NCBI GenBank assembly: GCA_024220525.1
Contig: JAMYWO010000129.1
Coordinates: forward strand, 48,526 to 112,525
From: Cochliopodium minus
Taxonomy: Eukaryota > Discosea > Himatismenida > Cochliopodiidae
Direction: 5' to 3'
DNA length: 64,000 bases
Shown here: positions 45,754 through 57,400 of the stretch, in pieces
Layout of the letters: each line of letters starts with the position of its first letter
Position numbering within the stretch: the stretch's first letter is position 1
Made by a program: the position numbers and the translations under genes
Notes under the pieces: model-generated
The model's input: the letters and a program-made list of their open reading frames with translations, nothing else
What the model was told of the DNA's origin: nothing
Database searches by the model: none

Positions 45754-46862
45754 ATGATCAAAAAGAAGTCAAAGAAAAAAGATAAGAAATCATCAAAGAA
45801 AATTATTGAAGAGGAAAAGATTGATGCTTCAATAGCATTATTTTATACTTCTGATATTAACTTGATAATCCCCATTATCAATAAATATACGAATGGTAAA
45901 AAATATTTCTTTTAACAAACTTATTTTATTTGATTGTTCAGTATATGATGGTTCTGGATCGTTTAAATTCAAAGAAAGAGAGGATATGAATTATGATTTG
46001 GTAAATTTTATGTCAAAAAAAGCAAAATATTTGATAATCAAAAAAAAAATAGGTTATATTGAATGGATCTTCCGTTATAAAGAATAAATCTAAATCAAAT
46101 GAATTGGGAGATCAAATTTATGAATATTTATTGAATGGAGGAAAGATATTGGTATTGGGTAAAAATACATAGTCTTTTTTATTTTTTACAAATCAGAAAC
46201 AATATTAATGGTTTTAAATGTAAAGATTGGATAAATATAAGAGATAATCAAGTAATATATGGACCAAGAGGAAAATTTGTGCAAAATGTAAAAATAATTT
46301 TCAAAACCTCATAACAAAATGTTTACATCAATACTAAATCATCCTTTTGGGATCTTATTAAATTCTTATTTAAAAAATATACTTAAAGGTAACTCTACCG
46401 TGTGAGATAATACATCATCACTTTGGAGATGATTGGATATTCGACGAGAAAAAAAAGGAGAAATACAAAAACTGTTTCCTAACAGAAAAGATGAGGATTG
46501 GAACAATTCTAAAGGACAGATCTTTCTACTGCAAATACGAAGAATCAACCAAAGTGTGGCCTAACAACAATGACGACCCTTGCTTCATCTTCAAAAAAGA
46601 TTTTTCAAAGGGGATCGTATATAGTTGTCCTTTATATCACCCAGACACTACCCTCCTTTTAAACTTGATCAATTTCATTTTGTTAGGTGGCGTTTGTGAA
46701 TGGGACATTCACAATCACAAGTTTTTTCCTCATAACTCTTCTTTCCACTCTTCTGTTTTTTGCTTTATTTTGGTCAACAAACTCAAACATTTGTTGCCCA
46801 AATATGTTGTTTATAATATCTTCAAATATTTGTGTAAATTAGTGTATTTTAGTTCTTTCTGA
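45754..46862 (+). CDS. Glutamine-amidotransferase-like protein (possibly BPL_N-like), model incomplete
   Basis: Exons 45754-45895, 45942-46000, 46053 to about 46151 or 46158, an internal exon near 46197-46287, and 46389-46862. The first has a Lys-rich start (MIKKKSKKKDKKSSKK), then IDASIALFYTSDIN, VYDGSGSFKF, VILNGSSV and LLNGGKIL, which together look like the N-terminal half of a Rossmann-like amidotransferase domain such as the one before biotin-protein ligases. The last exon reads LPCEIIHHHFGDDWIFDEKK and then KGIVYSCPLYHPDTTLLL, resembling the closing HPE-type motif. I could not reconcile the phase between exons 3 and 4. The family call is tentative, and no nucleophile Cys could be placed, possibly because it lies at that junction. 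Confidence 0.4.
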
Positions 46863-47089
46863 TTCTTGTTTTTTAGATTAAAACCAATCATATTTATTAT
46901 TAAAACAATTTTTTTACTTTCTTTATTCACATAACACTCAATTTCGTTAATTCTTTTTTTTGTAGAACAGAGTTATAAGTGGTAAAAATTAATTTATTTA
47001 TGTCAACTTATCAAGAGGAAAGATTAATTTCCAAATCAAAATTTAATAAAAAAAAAATTTGATAAAAAGGAATTTCGTGTATTTTGGGA

Positions 47090-50000
47090 ATGGATAAAAA
47101 ATTAATTTTTATTTTTGAAAATGAAGGGTGATTTTGATTATTTTTTTTCAATTTATTTCATTTTTATTTATTGATAGATTCATTCCTTTGATTGGGTTTT
47201 GTAATAAACTTGATAAATATGAAATGAGATCTTTTTCTGATAAGGTATTATAATATTGTATTTAACTTTTTGATTGATATCGTATATAATAAACAGAATG
47301 GAAGATTGTTACCCAAAGAGATTGAAGAAGAAGTGAAAATTCAATATTCCAAGAGGAATTTTGATGCTATGAAGAACACATACAAAACAGATGAAGAGGG
47401 ATTTGTCTATTCCTTTTCATTCAAGAATAGTTCCTTCACAAAAAATAAATCAAAGGGATTGAATGTGAGAAAAAGGATACTATATTTCAAATCTTTGGAA
47501 TCTACTTTCCCAAATCATTCCTTTGCGAATATGGAAGATATAAACAATTATTATGAAGATATATACACTGATATAAATGTTGAGAATATGATAATACCCA
47601 TTTCAAAAGAGATTCCAGGAATAGTGAAAGAGATAATTGCTTATTTGAAGTTAAAAGGACCAAATTCTGGTAAATTTTTAAATAATATATAATCACTAGT
47701 TCAACAATAATTCAAATTACTTAAAATAAAAGTCATTTAAAGTAACATAATTATTCCTTAATTTAGTTGGTATTTTTAGAGAAACAGGAAGCTTAGAAAG
47801 AGCATCTAAAATTATAAATTCCTTTTGTAAAGGAGATAAGGTGGATCTTTACTCGTATGATATAAATGAGGTAGCCTCTGCGTTGAAGAAATATTTTAGA
47901 TATAACAATCCTTTGTTTACTTTTGAGTAAAAAAATAAATTAATTTCTTTAACAATGATGAAAATTTAAAATAAATTAATTTATTTACTCCTTCAGTTTG
48001 TATGATAGAATTGTTGAATTTTCAAAAGGTAATTCATTTTTTCTTACTTAAATTCGAAATAATTATAATATTTATTGAAGACATAAGCAATTTTACAGAT
48101 GAAAACTTTGAGAAGATAAAGGATCTTCTTTCTACGATTCCAACCTGTCAAAAATTAATATTGAGAAGTTTGTTCGATATGTTTGAGTTGATTCTAGAGA
48201 ATTCAGAAAAAAATAAAATGACACATGAAAATATTTGTAAAATTTAAATTTATTAAATTACTTTTTTTTTTTTGATTTTTTTCATCTAGCAACTTGCTTT
48301 GCTAAGGCAATCATCTTTAAAGATCAAACAAAAAAAGAAGAGCTTTCTGATGTGAATGCAGTTAACAGTTTTTTTGTCTATCTACTAAAGAATAGTAAAG
48401 TTCTCATAGAAAAAGTAGATTTAAATAGCTCAATCAAAAGAGAACTTACACAAGACCAAATTTGTTTGACAAATTCACAATTGTACAGAATGGGTTCGGA
48501 AATTGAAAGTGAGTTGAGAGAAGAGCACTATATACTCATTTTTCCAAAGTCGGAGAAAAGTCCTAACACTTTTTTTGAACGCAAAGCCAACAGAGTTTCT
48601 AACACGGAGGACACTATCGATACCGTTGTCACTAACTCTATCAAAGAAAGAAATAAATATGTTCTTAAATTGAGATTGAAATCTTCTAATCCTGATTCTA
48701 TTTCGATTGGTAAAATATTATTTACCTTTAAATTTATAAATTTGAATTATTTCTTTTTAATTTTCCTTTAAATTCATTAATTTTTTATTAAATATAAATT
48801 TAATTTTTTTTTAATAGGTGTTTGTGGAGGATCTTTCAACGATTTTGGAAAATCCATTTTGGATTCAAACAATACAGTGTCAATTTGTCTGAACGGAAAG
48901 ACAAATCAATCAAAAGAAATTCAAAAATTCAAGTACACAAACGATCAACCAATAATAGATGAAGTCATATTACTGCTGGACTTAATCAATGATGAAATGG
49001 TGATCCAAAGCTGTTCCCATCCTGAAAAAAATTGTTCATTTTCAATCAGTGGACTAAAAGCACAGGAATACAAGTTTTGTGTGAGTTTTTCTTCAAAGAA
49101 ATCTTCTTGTGAAATCATACAGTTTTGTAAAAACCAATTCGAGTTTAATCGCATCAATAGTTTGTACAAACCGATTGTGGAGTTCTCCCAAAACAAACTA
49201 GTGGCCAAGATGATTCAGCCTTCTGTATTTCACATCCCTCTTGTTTCTTCCAATATCATTCGGGTTGATTCCAAAGAAAGGATTATTTTCTCTGTCAAAT
49301 TTAAATCTAATCATCCCAATTCTGTATTATTCGGTTAAAAAAAAAAAAAAATTTTTTTTTAATATATTAATTTTCATTTTAAATTTTTATTCTTTAACAT
49401 TTTTTCATTTTTTTATAATAGGTATTTGTAGTGAAAATAGTGATTTAGAGTCAAGTGTTGACAAGAAAGACAAAATAGTTCTTTTTAATGGAAGCACTTT
49501 GAATGAAAAGAAAACTTCCTCTGAATATTTATTGTATTTAAATCTTGACACAAAAAGATATACATTCATAGAGAAGACCTCAAACGTTGTTGAAGTCTTG
49601 CCAAGTAAAATAACTGAATCATTAGCGATAAAAGTACAAAAATTTTTTTAAAAATAAAATTTTTAGTTTCAAATATTTTTTAAAACTTCTTTTAATTGTT
49701 ATTTTTGATTTTTTTCAATTATTTTTTAAACAATTTTTTTTGATTTTATTATTTAAGATAATCTTTTTTTCAAATATTTTTTAATTAAATTATTTTTGAT
49801 TTTATTATTTTAAAAAATTTTTTTAAATAATTTTTTAATTTTTTTAATAATTTTTTCAATTTTTTTCAATTAAATGATTTTTTAGAATAATTTTCTCCGA
49901 TTTGGTTTTGTTTTATCCAATTTGGGAGATGAGATAGAAGTATCAGAAGTGGAGAACATCAATTTCAATTTTGATAAACATCCCAAAAACCAGGATCAAG

Positions 50001-51085
50001 TGGTCATAACGCTGAAACACTTGAGATCAAAGGCTAGTAAGGGAGTATCCAACATTCTCAGTTCATTACTATTTCCAAAAAATCAAAGTCATTTATCATA
50101 TTAGTGTAACCAAAATGATCAAAAACTTGTTGGAAAAGATCCTATTTCATTTGGTATCTTATTTTTATTTAAATTTTTTTCAGAAGAATTATTTCAAAAT
50201 AATTTTTTTTTTTATTTTTATTTTTCATTTTTTATTTTTATTTTTTATTTTTTATTTTTTATTTTTTATTTTTTATTTTTTATTTTTATTTTATTTTTTA
50301 TTTTTTTATTTTTATTTTTTTATTTTATTTTTATTTTTTTATTTTTTATTTTTTATTTTTTATTTTTTATTTTTTATTTTTTTTTTATTTTTTATTTTTT
50401 TATTTTTATATTTATTTTTTATTTTTTTATTTTTTATTTTTAATAATTTTTTACAGGATTTTTTGATTTTAATTTTGATGATTGGGATTTTTAACAGTTT
50501 TTTCAGTTAAAAAAGCCATTTTTTTTCTTTAATGAATGCAAAAATTTCAAACTGAATTTGTTGAAGAAACTCAACTCATTTGCGTCCTTGATTTTTCGTC
50601 AAAAAATTTATATTTTCTTTTTGAATGCAAAATTCAATGTAAAGAAAAAAGTTTTAATATTTTTTATTTTCATTTTTTTATTTTATTTTATTTTTATTTT
50701 TATTTTAATTTTTAATTTTTTTTATTCCATTTTTTTATTTTTATTTTTTTTTATTATTTTTTTTATTTTTTTTATTATTTATTTTTTTTTTTACAAAATT
50801 TTTATTCCATTATTTTATTTTTATTTTTATTTTTTATTTTTTATTTTTTGTTTTTAATCAAAATTAGCTGATTTACCTGAAAATGCTGAAAATGGGGTTA
50901 GAATGTATGTTACTCTTGGAGTGAAAGATGAGTTTAAAGTGAAGAGGATTTTGGGGTCTTCTTTGGACATTGATCAGATCCAAGATTTCACTTCTGCAAA
51001 TATTAGTAAAGAATACATCCGAAAAGGATTTTCACAGGATTCATCTAGTTCTGAAATTGATTATTTTGTTTATCAATTATTTTGA
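47090..51085 (+). pseudogene. RhoGAP - SPRY-like repeat protein, copy A (degenerate 3' half)
   Basis: Exons 47090-47127, 47178-47244, 47297-47669, 47767-47926, 47997-48028, 48099-48236, 48290-48709, 48818-49333, 49422-49633 and 49886 onward join in phase to an in-frame TAG at 50102, giving 724 residues. The RhoGAP domain (about residues 125-280) has PISKEIPGIVKEIIAYL, the arginine-finger motif VGIFRETGS (Arg about 164) and EVASALKKYFRYNNPLF. Beta-rich repeats follow, each with a core like LRLKSSNPDSISIGVCGGSF or VKFKSNHPNSVLFGICSE. Beyond the TAG the exons of copy B are still recognisable (about 50457-50640 and 50868-51085), but the first carries a TAA at 50492. The final exon is intact. Either a truncated GAP is made or the locus is decaying. 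Confidence 0.7.
50203..50450 (+). repeat. TTTTTATTTT simple-sequence tract in copy A intron
   Basis: About 250 bases made of T runs interrupted by single A at intervals of five to seven bases. It separates the exon containing the TAG from the next degenerate exon. Long false reading frames (Phe/Leu/Tyr) run through it. Confidence 0.8.
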
Positions 51086-51323
51086 TCAAGAAGATACAAA
51101 GAGATTTTTAAAGTTGTTTGTAATTTTTGATTATTAAAGTCAATGGATCTTATATAATTGAAAGATATCACTCATTTGTTTATTTTAATTTTGATGGTAA
51201 AAAACAAGAATATTTGGAAATCACAGCACCCGGCAAATATTATCTTTAAGCAGAAGCCAGTCAAGATATTTTATGAAACTTATATTATTTAATTTATTAT
51301 TTATGTTTTGAATATTTTGAAGA

Positions 51324-52340
51324 TTATTTTTGTAAAGAATCATAAATTTGGAATTTAAAGGTATCTTTTTCACAACCAATTAAAAGATCCTCAACTTTTG
51401 ATAGGAATATATCAATGTACATTATGAATTTCATATCCGAGAAATTCATTTTTTGCAATCCCCCATAAACAATCTTTAATGGATGGTTATCTTGGATACT
51501 GTTGTCATTGCAAATTGCTTTCAACAATAAACCACAGAGTCCATTGGTATCATTTGTTGTATAAAATTCCTCGGTTACGCAAACAAATAAAATTTGCATA
51601 TCTTTCATCTTCATAATAGCAAAAAAGATATTTTGAAGATCTTCACAAACTTTTGGAGATGTAGTTTCCAAGATGTATTTGGATGCATATGTGTTGATAC
51701 TCTCCATCAAGTTTTGAATATTTTCTTTCTTTTCTTTCTTTTTTAATTTTAACAAATGATTTGAAAGAAATGTTAAACAAGCAATGATACTTTTGGAATT
51801 ATATATCTTCTTTTGTGATTCCATCAATTGGTAATCATTTTGATCCTTGATTATTTTGTAATTGAAACTATCCTGCCCAAAAGTCAATTCTTGAATCAAA
51901 TTATTGGATTTTATGAAGGAATCTATGTCAATCTTGGACTCAATTAACTTCATTTCAAAGAACATTTTATTCACATCTGTGTTAAAAATTTTCTTTGATT
52001 CGAACTGTAATTGATAGATGAATATTCTTTCTGAAGCTTGTACTTCATTATCCTTTTCAAATTTAAGATATATTCCGAGTGTTGGATCAAGAAGATAATA
52101 TTTGGAATCATAGATGCAAAGAACAGATACATGAACATTTTTCTCATCATGAACCCAATATATATCATCACTTTTGATCTCTTTGCACAAATCATTTTTT
52201 ATTTCTGATGAAATATGTGTGCAATCTCCAGAACCATTGAAACCATTCTTCAGGGAAAGAATACAATTAGATCTGGTCCATTTATTCCTATAATTATTAT
52301 ATATTTTTTCTATTGGATCTTCTTTTATATTTTTCTTCAT
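51324..52340 (-). CDS. Intronless protein with Cys-His-Asp transglutaminase/NAT-like N-terminus
   Basis: A 338-residue uninterrupted frame from an ATG at 52340. Residues about 35-95 contain GSGDCTHISSEI, VHDEKNVHVSVLCIYDSKYY and LLDPTLGIYLKF. A Cys at a helix start, then a His beginning a beta strand, then an Asp in an LDP turn is the layout of papain-fold enzymes such as transglutaminases and arylamine N-acetyltransferases. The rest is helical (LACLTFLSNHLLKLKKK-like, VCEDLQNIFFAIMKMKD) without a recognised domain. It is one of the few long intronless genes here and sits between RhoGAP copies. The enzymatic reading is inference from motif order; substrate unknown. Confidence 0.55.
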   Translation of the reverse strand: MKKNIKEDPIEKIYNNYRNKWTRSNCILSLKNGFNGSGDCTHISSEIKNDLCKEIKSDDIYWVHDEKNVHVSVLCIYDSKYYLLDPTLGIYLKFEKDNEVQASERIFIYQLQFESKKIFNTDVNKMFFEMKLIESKIDIDSFIKSNNLIQELTFGQDSFNYKIIKDQNDYQLMESQKKIYNSKSIIACLTFLSNHLLKLKKKEKKENIQNLMESINTYASKYILETTSPKVCEDLQNIFFAIMKMKDMQILFVCVTEEFYTTNDTNGLCGLLLKAICNDNSIQDNHPLKIVYGGLQKMNFSDMKFIMYIDIFLSKVEDLLIGCEKDTFKFQIYDSLQK

Positions 52341-52407
52341 GAGAAACTAGTATTTTTTTTTTTTTATTTGGTGAAATATTTTAAATAAAAAAAAAAAAAA
52401 ATAGTGA

Positions 52408-52851
52408 ATGAATACTTATTATAATTTTAATTATATATTGCCCTATGATCCCAAGGCCTCCAACTATTCTCCATTTCCTTTTCAATCAGATCAACTACCA
52501 ATCAATGAAGATCAACTACCAATCAATGAAGATAAAGAAAGAGAATTAATTTTCAAAAAAGACAATATTGGACTGATAAAACAGAATAGATTATGGCCTG
52601 ATGAATTTGGTGGATTTTTATATACTGGAGAAATTGTCACAATCACCCTTTATAAAGACTTGATTGTCATTGAAAATTCAGTCAATAAATATCATTGGAA
52701 ATTGGTTGAAGTTTCTGAAAATAAATACAAGAGCTATGAAACTTCTAGAGACATATTTTTGGAATTGTCTATTGATGGCCCAAAATGTTTAATCTATGGA
52801 TGGTGTTATTCAAATAAATTAACAAAGATTGCTGAATTTAACTATAATTAA
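52408..52851 (+). CDS. Hypothetical protein with 7-residue tandem duplication
   Basis: A 147-residue intronless frame, ATG at 52408, divergent to the previous gene with a gap of only 67 bases. It contains QLPINED twice in a row (a 21-base duplication at about 52489-52530), then a beta-rich segment (FGGFLYTGEIVTITLYKDLI, YHWKLVEVSENKY, LELSIDGPKCLIYGWCY) that looks like a small beta sandwich or barrel. No signal peptide or membrane helix. I recognise no family. Confidence 0.5.
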   Translation: MNTYYNFNYILPYDPKASNYSPFPFQSDQLPINEDQLPINEDKERELIFKKDNIGLIKQNRLWPDEFGGFLYTGEIVTITLYKDLIVIENSVNKYHWKLVEVSENKYKSYETSRDIFLELSIDGPKCLIYGWCYSNKLTKIAEFNYN

Positions 52852-53597
52852 ATGTTTTATAAAATATATTTTCGTACTAAACAAAGTTGTAATATTTGGA
52901 CATGTCTATTTTGTTGTTTCCATTTTTGAATGGCTTGGTTCTAAATTAACACCATGTGTTAATATTTCCAACGAATTCAATCTCAGTGAAGCTGGTGTAT
53001 CAGTTTCCTCCACTTTTGAAATCAAGATATTTTAAGAAACTTATACTAATATAATTTGGATTATGAATAATAAAATAAAAAAATCTTCTATTTTGGAGTT
53101 ATATCTTCAAATAGAAAATTGAAAAACATTTTCCTTCTCTAAAGTTTATATATGGTTATCTGATATTTTTTAAAAAGTCTATAAATAATAAATATATAAT
53201 TAATATATAATATAATATAAATATATTATTTAAAACAAAAGTTAGGAAGATAAAACAAATTTTCTTTTTTCAAAGCAATATCTTTAATCTTTCTTTATAT
53301 TCTAATATTTCTCATCCATTCAAAAATATAAAATAAAATTACTTTTTTTAACTTTATAATGCAATCCACAAAGGTACAAATTTTTTGATTCAATTTTTTG
53401 AATTATTTTTCATCTTAATGTATAGTTTGATGAGATCCATTTCTTTTTGGTTTCATTCATTTTAATGATATCATGTGCTAATGGACAAAATATTACCATT
53501 CCTAATTGTGCATTTTTCAGAACAATGTCATCCTAAACAATAACACTGTTGTTTATCTATTGGCTTCCAACATTGTAAAAATATTTTTAATAATGAT

Positions 53598-53692
53598 TAG
53601 AGATGTTCAAAATTTTACAACAGTTTAAATTTTGTTAGCAATTAATTTATATCCGCTAACAAAGTTGTAAATTTTGGACATGTCTAAATAAT
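53598..53692. repeat. Inverted repeat, MITE- or hairpin-like
   Basis: Left arm GATGTTCAAAATTTTACAAC near 53610 pairs with right arm GTTGTAAATTTTGGACATGT near 53668 with a few mismatches. The loop contains GTTAGC and GCTAAC, which extend the pairing. A further copy of the right arm lies at about 52880. No coding capacity. Confidence 0.55.
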
Positions 53693-54164
53693 GATAAATT
53701 TTAAAACTTTTATAATATCAAAAAAATATGGATTTATTTTTCAATTATTAACAATAGATTTCAATTAACTATTCAATTGAATTTTTCTTTTAATATAAAA
53801 ATTAATATTTTCTATTCCTAGGATTGTTCAACCGTAAAAAATTTTGTATTCGTCCAATTTTTTAATATGTTAGATTGATTGAAATAATCCTGAAATATAA
53901 CATTATTTTTAAAGAAGTTAAATGTTTGTTCTACTTCTCAACAATTAGTTCAAAACTCATCTCTTCCTCAAAGAATAAGTTAAAGAAAAACAATAGATGG
54001 AGATCTTTCATTCATATCTTCCTCCAACAAAAAAAAAAAGAAAATTAAAAATTGAAATTAAATCTTTTGTTATATTGTAACCTTTTTCTATCTATCAAAA
54101 AATTAACAAAAATATAAACACTTCCGCAAATTCGATAATTTGTACTAAACATGTTTTCAGAGAA

Positions 54165-54330
54165 TCCATTCTAGTTCGGAAATTGAATATTTTGTTTATT
54201 TGATTACTTTGATCAAGAAGAAACAAGATTTTTAAAGTTGTTTTAGATATTTTGAAAGTTGATTGATTTTATAATTATAGATAGAAAAAATAACAAGAAT
54301 ATTTGGAAATTAAGTTAACAAAGAATATTC
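54165..54330 (+). pseudogene. Relic of the last exon and 3' flank of the RhoGAP family
   Basis: TTCTAGTTCGGAAATTGA, then ATTTTGTTTAT and TTTGATCAAGAAGA, then TTTTTAAAGTTGTTT, follow the same order and spacing as the end of copy A (about 51035-51120), with substitutions and small indels. The frame is broken. It indicates that another family member once stood between copies A and B, or that copy A's 3' end was duplicated. Confidence 0.65.
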
Positions 54331-54415
54331 TCATTATCAGATCAATATTAATATTTTGAATAAAAAAAAAAAAAACAGAGTTTTTGATTTTGTATCCAAA
54401 AAAAAAACATATTGG

Positions 54416-57400
54416 ATGAAATCCAACACAAAAATAATCATATTTGAAAATGAAGGGTAAATAAATAAATACTTACTTTTTGAATTTAAATTTAAATTTT
54501 AAACAGATTCATTCCTTTGATCGGATTTTGTAATAAACTCGAGAAATATGAAATGAGATCTTTTTCTGATAAGGTGATAATTTTGATCTGTTTATAAAAT
54601 ACGTTAAAAATTAATAACCCTCGTATATAATTAACAGAATGGAAGATTGTTACCCAAAGAGATTGAAGAAGAAGTTAAAATTCAATATTCAAAGAAGAAT
54701 TTTGAAGTAATCAAGGTCACAGATAAAACAGATGAAGAGGGATTTGTCTATTCCTTTTCATTCAAGAATAGTTCCTTCACCAAGAATAAATCAAAGGGAT
54801 TGAATGTGAGAAAAAGGATACTACATTTCAAATCTATGGAATCTACTTTCCCAAATCATTCCTTTGCGAATATGGAAGATATAAACAATTATTTCTCAAA
54901 TATATACACCGATTTAAATGTGGAGAATATGATAATACCCATTTCAAAAGAGATTCCAAGAATAGTGAAAGAGATAATTTCATATTTGAAGATTAAAGCA
55001 GTAAATACAGGTATAAAAAAAATTTAAAAATTATAAACAAAGGAATGAACTTTAAATTATATTTTATTACAAAAGAAATATCTTTTTATCACAAATAATA
55101 ATAAAAATTGATTGAACAATCTTAAATTTCAAATTTCAGATCGATATTAATTCTTAATCTTTTAGAGGGAATATTTATTTTGGGTGATCAGCTCATTGTG
55201 AGGAAGATTTTGAGATCGTTCAATGAGAAAGAAGGGATTGTGCTGGACAAGTTCAACATCAATGATATTTCTCTAACTTTGAAGAAATATTTGGAGTACA
55301 ACAATCCATTATTTACTTTGGAGTAATAAAATTTTTTTTTAAAAAAAAAACAAATTATTTATAATTTAATTTATACATTTTTAAAAAGCTTGTATGACAA
55401 GATTATCGAATTTGCTAAAGGTATTTCTTTTTTTTTTTTCTTTTTTTTTTTTTAATATTTAAATTTAATTATGATTAGATGAAAATAACTTCAAACAAGA
55501 AAAATTTGGGAGAGTAAGAGATTTCATTTCTTCGATTCCAACCTGCCAAAAGTTGATTTTGAGGGGTTTGTTCGAATTATTTACTCTTGTACTTAAAAAT
55601 TCAGATCAAAACAAAATGACAATCGAGACTCTTGGTTAAAAAAATAAGAATATTTTATTAATTTCTTTAATTAATTTATTTCAATTTAAATATTATTTTT
55701 TATTTTATTTTCTTTATTAAAAAACTTGTTTTTAGCAACATGTTTTGAGAAAATAATTGTATACAAGGAACAACATGAGAAAGATGAGTTGAGGGATTCC
55801 ATTTATGTGAAGAAATTTGTGGAACATTTGATCAAAAACAACAAAGAGGTCATACCCATTGTTTACCTAACAAAGGAAGTGAAGCAGGACAGCTTTTGTC
55901 TGACAAACTCACAGTTGTTCACAAATCCTTACGAAAGAGAAAATGAACTCAAAGAAACAAAATACTCTCTTTACTTTCCAAAGTCGGAGAAGAGTCCAAA
56001 CACCTTGTTTGAACGCAAAGCAAACAGAATTTCTAGCACGGAGGATTCTGTGGAGACTGTTGTCACCAACTCTATCAAAGAAAGAAACAAATACATTATA
56101 AAATTAAGATTAACTTCCCCAAATCCCGATTCAATATCGATTGGTAAATAATTATTTTTTTTTTCTTTTTTTTTTAATCTATTTCTAATGGATATATTTT
56201 TGTGAGAATTTAATTTGCGCCATATAATTTGGATCAATTTATATCTCAACATAAGATAAATATGAGTGATTCAAATTATCATATTATAAATTGTATTTGT
56301 TGATTAATGTTGATCCATTATCGATCATTTTTACTAACAAAATTTTCAATTCTAATTTTTCTTTAATTTTTTACTTTTTTTTCCATTTTTTCATTTTATT
56401 AATCTTTAATATTTTTTTTTATTTTATTTTTCAATTTACATTGAATTTGTATTTGTATAAATAGGTGTTTGTGGAGGATCTTTCAACGATTTTGGAAAAT
56501 CTATTTTGGATTCAAATAATACAGTGGCAGTTTGTTTGAACGGAAAGACGAACCAATCAAGAGAAAGCCTCACCTTGAAACAACCCAAAGAACAAATCGT
56601 AGACGAGGATTTCGTTTTGTTCCTAGACCTAACGAGCAACGAAATGGTAGTACAAAGCTGTTCAGATGGAAGGAGCTACTCATTTTTAATAGGAAGATTA
56701 AAAGCACAAGAATACAAATTCTGTGTTTCTTTTTCTTCGAGAAAATGTTCTTGTGAAATTTTGGAATTTTCTCACAACAACTTTTCTATCAACACCTTTT
56801 TCGTTCCTGACAAGTTCAAACAGAATTTTTCCACTATTCAGCTTTCCGAGAACAAAGCGTTTGCTAAAGTCACTTCTCCTCCCATCTGCCCCCTTTCTTT
56901 TGTTTCTTCCAATATAATGAGATTCGATGCAAAAGATAGGCTCATTTTAAGTGTAAAATTCAAATCAAAGCATCCTAATTCTGTATTATTCGGTAAAAAA
57001 ATAAATTATTTTATTTTATTTTATTTTTTTTTTGTTTTTAATTTTAATTTTTTTAATATTTTGTTTTTAATTTTTTTAATATTTTGTTTTTAATTTTTTT
57101 TTTATTTTTTTTATTTTTTAATATTTTGTTTTTTATTTTTATTTTGATTAGGTTTTTGTGATGAGAGTAGTGATATAGATTCTGTAAATGATGATACAGA
57201 AAAACTTGTTCTTTTTGATGGAAGCATATTGAGCGAAAGCAAAACTTCTGCCGAGTATCTTCTCTATCTGGATTTATCCTCCAAAAGATACACTTTTTTG
57301 GAAAAATCTCCTCATCAAGTAGAAGTAATACCAAGCAAAATTCCAGACACCCTAAAAGTAACATTTTTACAAATTTTTTTAATATTTTTTAAAAATTTTT

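Larger units (their letters stand above)
52852..54415. other. Long intergenic region with repeats and a gene relic
   Basis: 1564 bases without a gene I can support. It holds AACAAAGTTGTAA-TTTGGACATGTCT motifs at about 52880 and 53658, an inverted partner at about 53600 forming a hairpin-like element, and at about 54165-54330 a decayed copy of the last exon and 3' flank of the RhoGAP family. The rest is AT-rich. Confidence 0.6.

Noticed and set aside
45488-45757. An 89-residue frame between the membrane protein and the amidotransferase-like gene
   Set aside because: The composition is Phe/Ile/Lys-rich and intergenic-like, it overlaps the stop of the upstream gene, and no splice join to a neighbour was convincing.
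50102-50494. Reassigned stop codons (UAG/UAA read as amino acids)
   Set aside because: Dozens of long exons in other genes contain no in-frame TAA or TAG and end in them where the family ends, so decay of copy A is the simpler explanation.
50115-50857. Long Phe/Leu/Tyr-rich frames on the plus strand
   Set aside because: They are translations of T-rich intron sequence in RhoGAP copy A, with no domain features, and overlap its degenerate exons.
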